From NCBI GenBank assembly GCA_019722365.1, contig JADFUC010001036.1:62001-126000 (forward strand): a stretch of DNA of 64,000 nucleotides. Direction: 5' to 3'. Positions 58,521 through 64,000 of the stretch are shown here, piece by piece. How positions within the stretch are numbered: the first letter of the stretch is position 1; every line of letters starts with the position of its first letter. Origin of the DNA: Lithospermum erythrorhizon (Eukaryota > Streptophyta > Magnoliopsida > Boraginales > Boraginaceae). Both the position numbers and the translations under genes were made by a program. The notes beneath the pieces are model-generated. The model did not search any database. It was not told where the DNA came from and worked only from the letters and a program-made list of their open reading frames with translations.

Positions 58521-58529
58521 AATTATGGC

Positions 58530-60718
58530 TCTCATGTCCAGGCGGCCGACACAGGCTGAGATTACGAAATCAAGGCCAACGCACTTGCTCTACCGTGGTA
58601 AGGCCACGCGTATTTGACCAAAATGATCATAGAGAGTCATTACGCTCTTATACAGTAAAAGCCAAGCCGCTTTACTTATACACTAAGTATAAGGCCTTGC
58701 CGGCTTGATACACCGCGGCGAAGTGATCATAAAGACTCATACCGCTCTTATGCAGTATAAAAAATTTCCAAAAGCCATATTTTATCTGCTTTAAGTATAA
58801 GTATGTAGGCAATCTTGTACTTGGCTGATGTCATAAAGTCATACCGCTCATATCTTGAAGTAGTATAAGACCCGATAAATCGCGTATCGCGAGGAAGGAG
58901 AGTCGCTTTAACCAATCATCCCAATGCAAGATTGATCCACGATGCTTTCGAGTAAGCACCGAAATCGCGTATAACTCGCATTGACACCTCCCGATGACCA
59001 ACTGCTACACTCCCCGAACAAAATCAAGCCTTGGTAAAACATCTGCTTGATCATAAATCAATCGCAACGCGACAAGTACGAAATACCAAAAGTGCCGGCA
59101 AGGCCGCGAGAAATACAAAAGTGCCGACAAGGCCGCGAGCATAAGAACATAAGTTGGGAGTTATTTATTCTTCACGTAAGCAAATCTTAAGCGCCACGAA
59201 ATACAATAGCATAATCATCACATGGCTCGCGCCAGTAGTCTACATAATCATACAACAATTACATGTATACCATTCTCACACGTAATCATACCGCGATGAC
59301 ATGGCCATGCCATTCTCGGCGTAATCATCTGTGTGGCGTAATGCAATTCTACATGTCGTACCATTGACGTAATATGCCGTTCTCGTATGTCGTACGCTGA
59401 TGACATGATCACACAATTTAAGTAGAGTGACGCTGATCCGCATAATTTAAAATGAAATGCGTAAAAGTAGCACCCGTGAGATAAGTACTACTTGTAGTTG
59501 TAATAAGCGTCCGCCTAATCGACCCAATTACTTTCGCGTTCCACGTCTAATCAAAACACCGAAAATACAATTACTACTCTGGCAATTTTTAACCACTTAT
59601 CTTAATTAAATTTCGACTTTTCGGCCCATTTTAGTTACAATTTAACTTAAGTACAGATTGCTAATTATGTTTCAAAAGACTATTAAAATAGCCAATTTGC
59701 AACTATCGACTAAATCCATTGTCGATTCGACACATAAGCAAAATACTAACATTTTTCAACCAAATTTCCAATTTACGATATATCAACTTTTCCAACTAAT
59801 CCAAACAAATTTCTAACAACCTCGAATCCCAAAGCCGTTTACTACTCAAAATCTAATAAAACTAATTTCAATATATATTCCTTCAACAACTTATAAATCA
59901 TAATTTCCACCTCGAAACAATGGCAATAAGGTCGATAACATATTTATACTCTCCTTGACATTTAGAAAAAAGTCAACCCAAAGTCAACTCAAAAGTCAAC
60001 TCAGCTATACGACACTTTCTACCCACAAAAATCAGGTATTATCCTCTCACATACTATAATCTAAGCTTTAGATAATAATTATATTCAATAATATCTCATA
60101 AGCAGTCAGCGGCCACAAGCGTCGAAATTCCACATGGCTCACGTAATTTCAAGCTTCAGAATAGCCCAATTTAGAACACGAAATCAATTGTAGCAATAAA
60201 ATTCGAAATATAAAAAGTCAACAAAAAAGTCAATTCGGCCGAACTCACAAAATACTTGAAAAGATCCGACCTTTTTTACCTTGAATCGAAGAGGATGATG
60301 AGAGAAACTTTCGAAAATTTGAGGACCAAAGCTCGCGAGATGGAAGAGAAATCGAAGAAAAAAAATCAAAGGGGGGGGAGGAGATGGGCGTCATTGCTTA
60401 GGAAGGGAAAGGAGATGGGTTTGTTGTTTTCCTCTTGGGCCTTGGAGTTCGTTTATGGGTTAATGGATTGGCCAGTAGTTTTATATTGAACCCCGATCGT
60501 TTTAATTGATCGTCTTACTGCGTTTTAAGCTTATACCGACGGCCAAACTTCAGCTGTTAACTTCACATCGCCAGATTATATTCTGTATGTTAAATTCTGA
60601 TCGACCGATTCGTTGTATTTTCAACTATTCAACTTGAAATTTTTTATTTCTCTGAAATAATCCACTTGGGGAACTAGTATCTTATTACGGTAATATTAGT
60701 ACGAACGGGGTTATTACA
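58530..60718 (-). repeat. LTR-like sequence of the TGTAATAACCC family (copy 3, inverted)
   Basis: On the minus strand it starts TGTAATAACCCCGTTCGTAC at 60718. A leader-like stretch (CTCTCATCATCCTCTTCG) and TTGACTTTTTTGTTGACTTTT (about 60237-60215) follow. GAGTTGACTTTTGAGTTGAC lies at about 60003-59984, and a decayed version of the 34-bp array words at 58870-58630. It is therefore an inverted relative of 55889-58520. The left edge is estimated. The plus-strand frame at 60256-60489 is antisense to this leader and is not a gene. Confidence 0.5.
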
Positions 60719-61378
60719 ATCTACCATACTATAAAATTTAGGTCCTCGATTTACTCAAACTACTTTGCCTGACTCTCCCCATGATACTTAACATTATCTA
60801 ATATGCGTGATATCTTTATTTTTAGGCGGTCAGTCGCATTTTTTACCTTTGACTTCTGTTCCTTATTTTATATATCATCTCAAATTATTGTCGATCCCAT
60901 AAATTACTACTAAGACTACATAGCAGCGACACCAAATTTCCTTATCGCTGCGTTTATTAACAATTTCACCTTGAATCCGTAACTAACATTAACTTGTTGA
61001 TTTATGTCTTAAGACTTTTATGCGATCACGAAATCTTATGGTTTATTCAGCATTGCAAATTTGCGTAAACTTAACAGCGCCGTTTTAATCTTATCGGCTT
61101 TATCATGGAGTAAATCATTGTAACTTATACTTCTCGACAACTTATCTAGGCAACCAACTTTAAAACATTAACATTCACATCCTCAAATTATATTACCGCT
61201 AATATCGTGCCGTTAGATTATCACTTTAAAATTCTCAATCACAGAATTGTCTTCTGCGTAAGCCAGATTTAGATTTGTATTTTATTATTCAACCGAAATT
61301 TTTGATTTCTCTCGAAATAATCACGCAGGCCCAACTAGTATACTATTACGATAATATTAGTACGGAGCAGTTATTACA
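60719..61378 (-). repeat. Partial LTR of the same family (copy 4)
   Basis: The minus strand begins TGTAATAACTGCTCCGTACT at 61378 and matches the first 150 bp of the copy starting at 60718 (ACTAATATTA.CGTAATA, then TATTTC.GAGAAAT). It abuts copy 3, so one probably truncated the other. Confidence 0.5.
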
Positions 61379-61476
61379 CATAATTATGTACTTGATAATA
61401 GTAGTGTAACGTTTATAATTGGTGATAAATTATATTAGAAAATTTGAAAATTATTATATGAATCCTCGTCCACTGA

Positions 61477-61686
61477 ATTGCCACATTTTGACTTTTAATA
61501 GTTGAACTTTGACCGTAGATAATTTTATTTGTGTTTTATAATATTTATAGAAAAATATATCAATAAAAATACATTTCAAATTTTTCATTGATTTATTTTT
61601 TCATTAAATATAATATACAAAACAAACAAAAATTATTTGGTCAAATTCAACTATTAAAAAAGATCAAAAAATCAAAATATGACAAT
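61477..61686. mobile_element. Palindromic MITE (~210 bp)
   Basis: The left arm attgccacattttgac...aatagttgaactttgacc and the right arm ggtcaaattcaactatta...caaaatatgacaat are inverted copies, continuing inward to nearly the centre. The words are those of widespread plant Stowaway-type MITEs. The typical ctccctcc ends are missing, so the outermost edges are not fixed. Confidence 0.7.
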
Positions 61687-62520
61687 GCTTTTAGGGATGA
61701 ATATTACACATAGGAATAATTTTCATTTAATCATTATTAACAAAAAGTTATAAATGTTTAAATATTTATTACTATCATGTTATATGAAGATGATCGATAT
61801 AAAAGATTGTAACAAATAAATAGGAAGCTATTTTTTGTATTATATAAGTAATTTACTACTATGATGTCACATGATCGATACATAAAGATATTAACAAACA
61901 CATAGATAATTTTTTATATTATATCATTCCTTGATTTGATAGCAATGCTTGATAATATTTGAATTTGTCACTTCACATTATAAATTATAATCTACATTTT
62001 AATGTATTCAAAAGGATGTATTTATTTGTATTCAACTTTTTTTTTGTATTTATTACCATCGTCAGTAGAACATCGATGTTGATCTTAGTAAAAAAAGCGA
62101 TTAAATATGAAACATCGAACCATAATCAATACTTTTGGTTTATTAAATGTGTTTAATGAAAATTTAAAAATGTCTCGACACATCTCGGCGTCTTTTAAAT
62201 CAATTTCAATTTCTAATAAAGTCGTAGAAAACATATTTATAATATAATTTGATCTACAATAATTGTTTAAATAATAGAAACGGTTGTTGAGAAATTACCT
62301 AAAAATTATTAATGGTTGGAGATATAGAAAGAGTTACATTATAATGTCCGTGGAAGCTTTCTTTGGGTGCTTCTTACTCCAAAATAGCTAACAACATGTA
62401 TACGAACCATTCTAAGAAAATTGATAAAAGTTGATATTGTAATCTTTCTCTAGTATTTGGTATGATCTTCAAATTAAATGTCTAATAATACTGTGTAAAA
62501 CAATGGATATTTATATAACA
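61687..62520. other. AT-rich intergenic DNA
   Basis: No gene, RNA or repeat was recognised. The open frame at 61959-62156 is a low-complexity translation. Confidence 0.5.
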
Positions 62521-63434
62521 AATAATATGTTATTTTTAATGTAACTATGAAAAGATGGAATAATAGTAGAGAATCATGTAACTTTTAAATATGTTAATGT
62601 GAGTTATGATGTAAAAATACATAAATATAATTATTTATTTTAATTATTCCATATTAACAATATAACTCTCAAAATGTGGAATAATAGAGAGTAAATGTAA
62701 CTTAAAAATATTATAATTATGAGCTATAAGTATAATGAAGTAATAACATAAAATACAATTATTTAGTTTAAGTATCTAATAGAATCATGTAACATCTTTA
62801 TATTTTTATGTTTAATGATTTTTAATTCTCATTATTATTTAATTATTATTTTTAAATTTCATAATTTATTAATACAGTACTTAGTCATCGATTTACTTAA
62901 TCCTTATAGCAAAACTTTCTCTTTCCTTTTTTAGTTGATCATATAGGAATTCAATACAACTTTATCATGATCTTTTCACTTTTATCCACTTAATAAATTA
63001 ATTTTAATTTCATGATTAATTAAAAATATTTTTGATAAAGTAATTTTTAGGGTATATTAGAATATTAATCAAAAACTTAAAAAAATACTTTTTACCTCTA
63101 TGATCCAAATAAGTGAGACGGAGGGAGTATAAAATAATAGTTATTTATAGAAAGAATAATATTTATTTTTTTTATGTAATTATGAAAAGATGGAATGTAT
63201 TGAGAATCATATAACTTTCAAATATTTTAATGTGATTATGAAGTAAATGTAAAATACATAAATATAATTATTTATGTTAATTATTCATGTTCTTTGTGTA
63301 AGCTCTCGAGTGCGATAATAATGAGAGTAAATGTAACTTCCAAATATTATAAGTATGAGCTATAATTAGAATGAAGTAATAATATAAAATACCCGAGTAT
63401 TTATTTTAGTTATCCAATAGAATCATGTAACATC
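62521..63434. repeat. Direct repeat of ~280 bp, two copies with a 360-bp spacer
   Basis: Copy A (62521-62796) and copy B (63155-63434) share aataatat, aactatgaaaagatggaa / aattatgaaaagatggaa, acataaatataattattta, agagtaaatgtaactt, atgaagtaata and atagaatcatgtaacatc in the same order. Each copy seems to contain two related halves of about 140 bp. A MITE-type end (acggagggagta) lies in the spacer at about 63118. Confidence 0.65.
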
Positions 63435-63668
63435 AAGTTGCCTGACTTATTCATGTTTTGTAGACATCGAAATTTATCAAAAATAATAATTAGTAAAAAA
63501 GAATTTTTTATTATTTATGATAGGGGATACAAAGATAAAACCCTTTGTAGGAAAAATTCACGTGTGTAGGTTTATCAAATCGAGAAGGATCGAATGTCAA
63601 ACTATGAGTCACTAGGCGTTCAGCGGCCGATTTGTGAGATGTCGACAACGACTTGACATGATTTGGGT

Positions 63669-63935
63669 GATAGGGCTTGGTATGAGCACGAGCTTGAATT
63701 GAGCTTGGCTTGAACTTGGCTTAATTTTGAGCTTGAGCTTGAACTCGGCTTGAACTTGACTTGATTTAATTTGATTGGATAGGATCTACATGGTGGATAT
63801 GTGTCTGGTCTTGATGGACTTAATTTGATGCGAACTTGGATATGGTCCGAGCCGTAGAGCCTTAGCAGCGTATTCCCGTGTTGGGTCTATGGACTTGATT
63901 TTGGGTCTTGGACTTGATCTTCGATCTATGTTAAA
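63669..63935 (+). repeat. Degenerate repeat of (gag)cttgaacttg(g)ctt words
   Basis: Many imperfect copies of gcttgaacttggctt and ggacttgat follow one another to near the window end. No open frame of interest. Confidence 0.6.
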
Positions 63936-64000
63936 CTTGATGGACTTACTACAAGCGTTTGCAATGTGGGACTTGCTTTGAGTACTAATGGTGGGACTAT

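Noticed and set aside
60256..60489. 77-residue basic protein on the plus strand
   Set aside because: It is antisense to the leader of an LTR copy and made of low-complexity Lys/Arg stretches.

Overview
This window is nuclear DNA of a flowering plant, most likely a eudicot. The evidence is GT-AG spliced genes with plant-only family members, long AT-rich intergenic DNA, Stowaway-type MITEs, copia and gypsy-type LTR elements, and two Cassandra TRIM elements carrying 5S rRNA-like sequence in their terminal repeats. I cannot name the species; an asterid is a guess.

Three protein-coding genes look intact, and every exon junction could be read. (1) 6206-9863, plus strand: a 236-residue aluminium-induced/TSJT1-type protein with YGL and LRDR motifs (five exons). 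(2) 17236-23159, plus strand: the 447-residue catalytic subunit of the NEDD8/RUB-activating enzyme (UBA3/ECR1, nine exons). (3) 48063-43950, minus strand: a 515-residue CYP72A-type cytochrome P450 (five exons). Their functions are unrelated and nothing suggests a gene cluster. Each carries a small inverted-repeat element in an intron.

The rest is mostly transposon wreckage. 498-1206 is a Cassandra element, 1271-2234 a long-terminal-inverted-repeat element, and 2266-5091 a shortened copia-type LTR retrotransposon flanked by GTTCA. 10.9-12.35 kb holds a copia relic on the plus strand. 26.1-28.2 kb is a hAT transposase pseudogene. 29086-39202 is a roughly 10-kb minus-strand copia element of Sirevirus type (long LTRs, extra ORF after RNase H). 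It has split a plus-strand 'plant transposon protein' ORF whose two halves lie at 28.69-29.09 and 39.2-40.0 kb. 40.0-42.5 kb and 55.9-61.4 kb contain LTR-like sequences of one family beginning TGTAATAACCC, in both orientations. 43139-43677 is a LINE-type RNase H relic lying tail-to-tail with the P450. 49286-50053 is a second Cassandra element, inserted in a roughly 240-bp tandem repeat. 51221-53130 is a FAR1-RELATED/MULE-derived pseudogene.

I found no RNA gene, CRISPR array or operon-like cluster. The most interesting points are the two 5S-bearing Cassandra elements, the nested insertion in which host and invader both encode the same extra-ORF fold on opposite strands, the hairpin-forming ggtctcgat array inside the Sirevirus, and the FAR1 pseudogene whose in-frame stops all sit at expected tryptophan codons.
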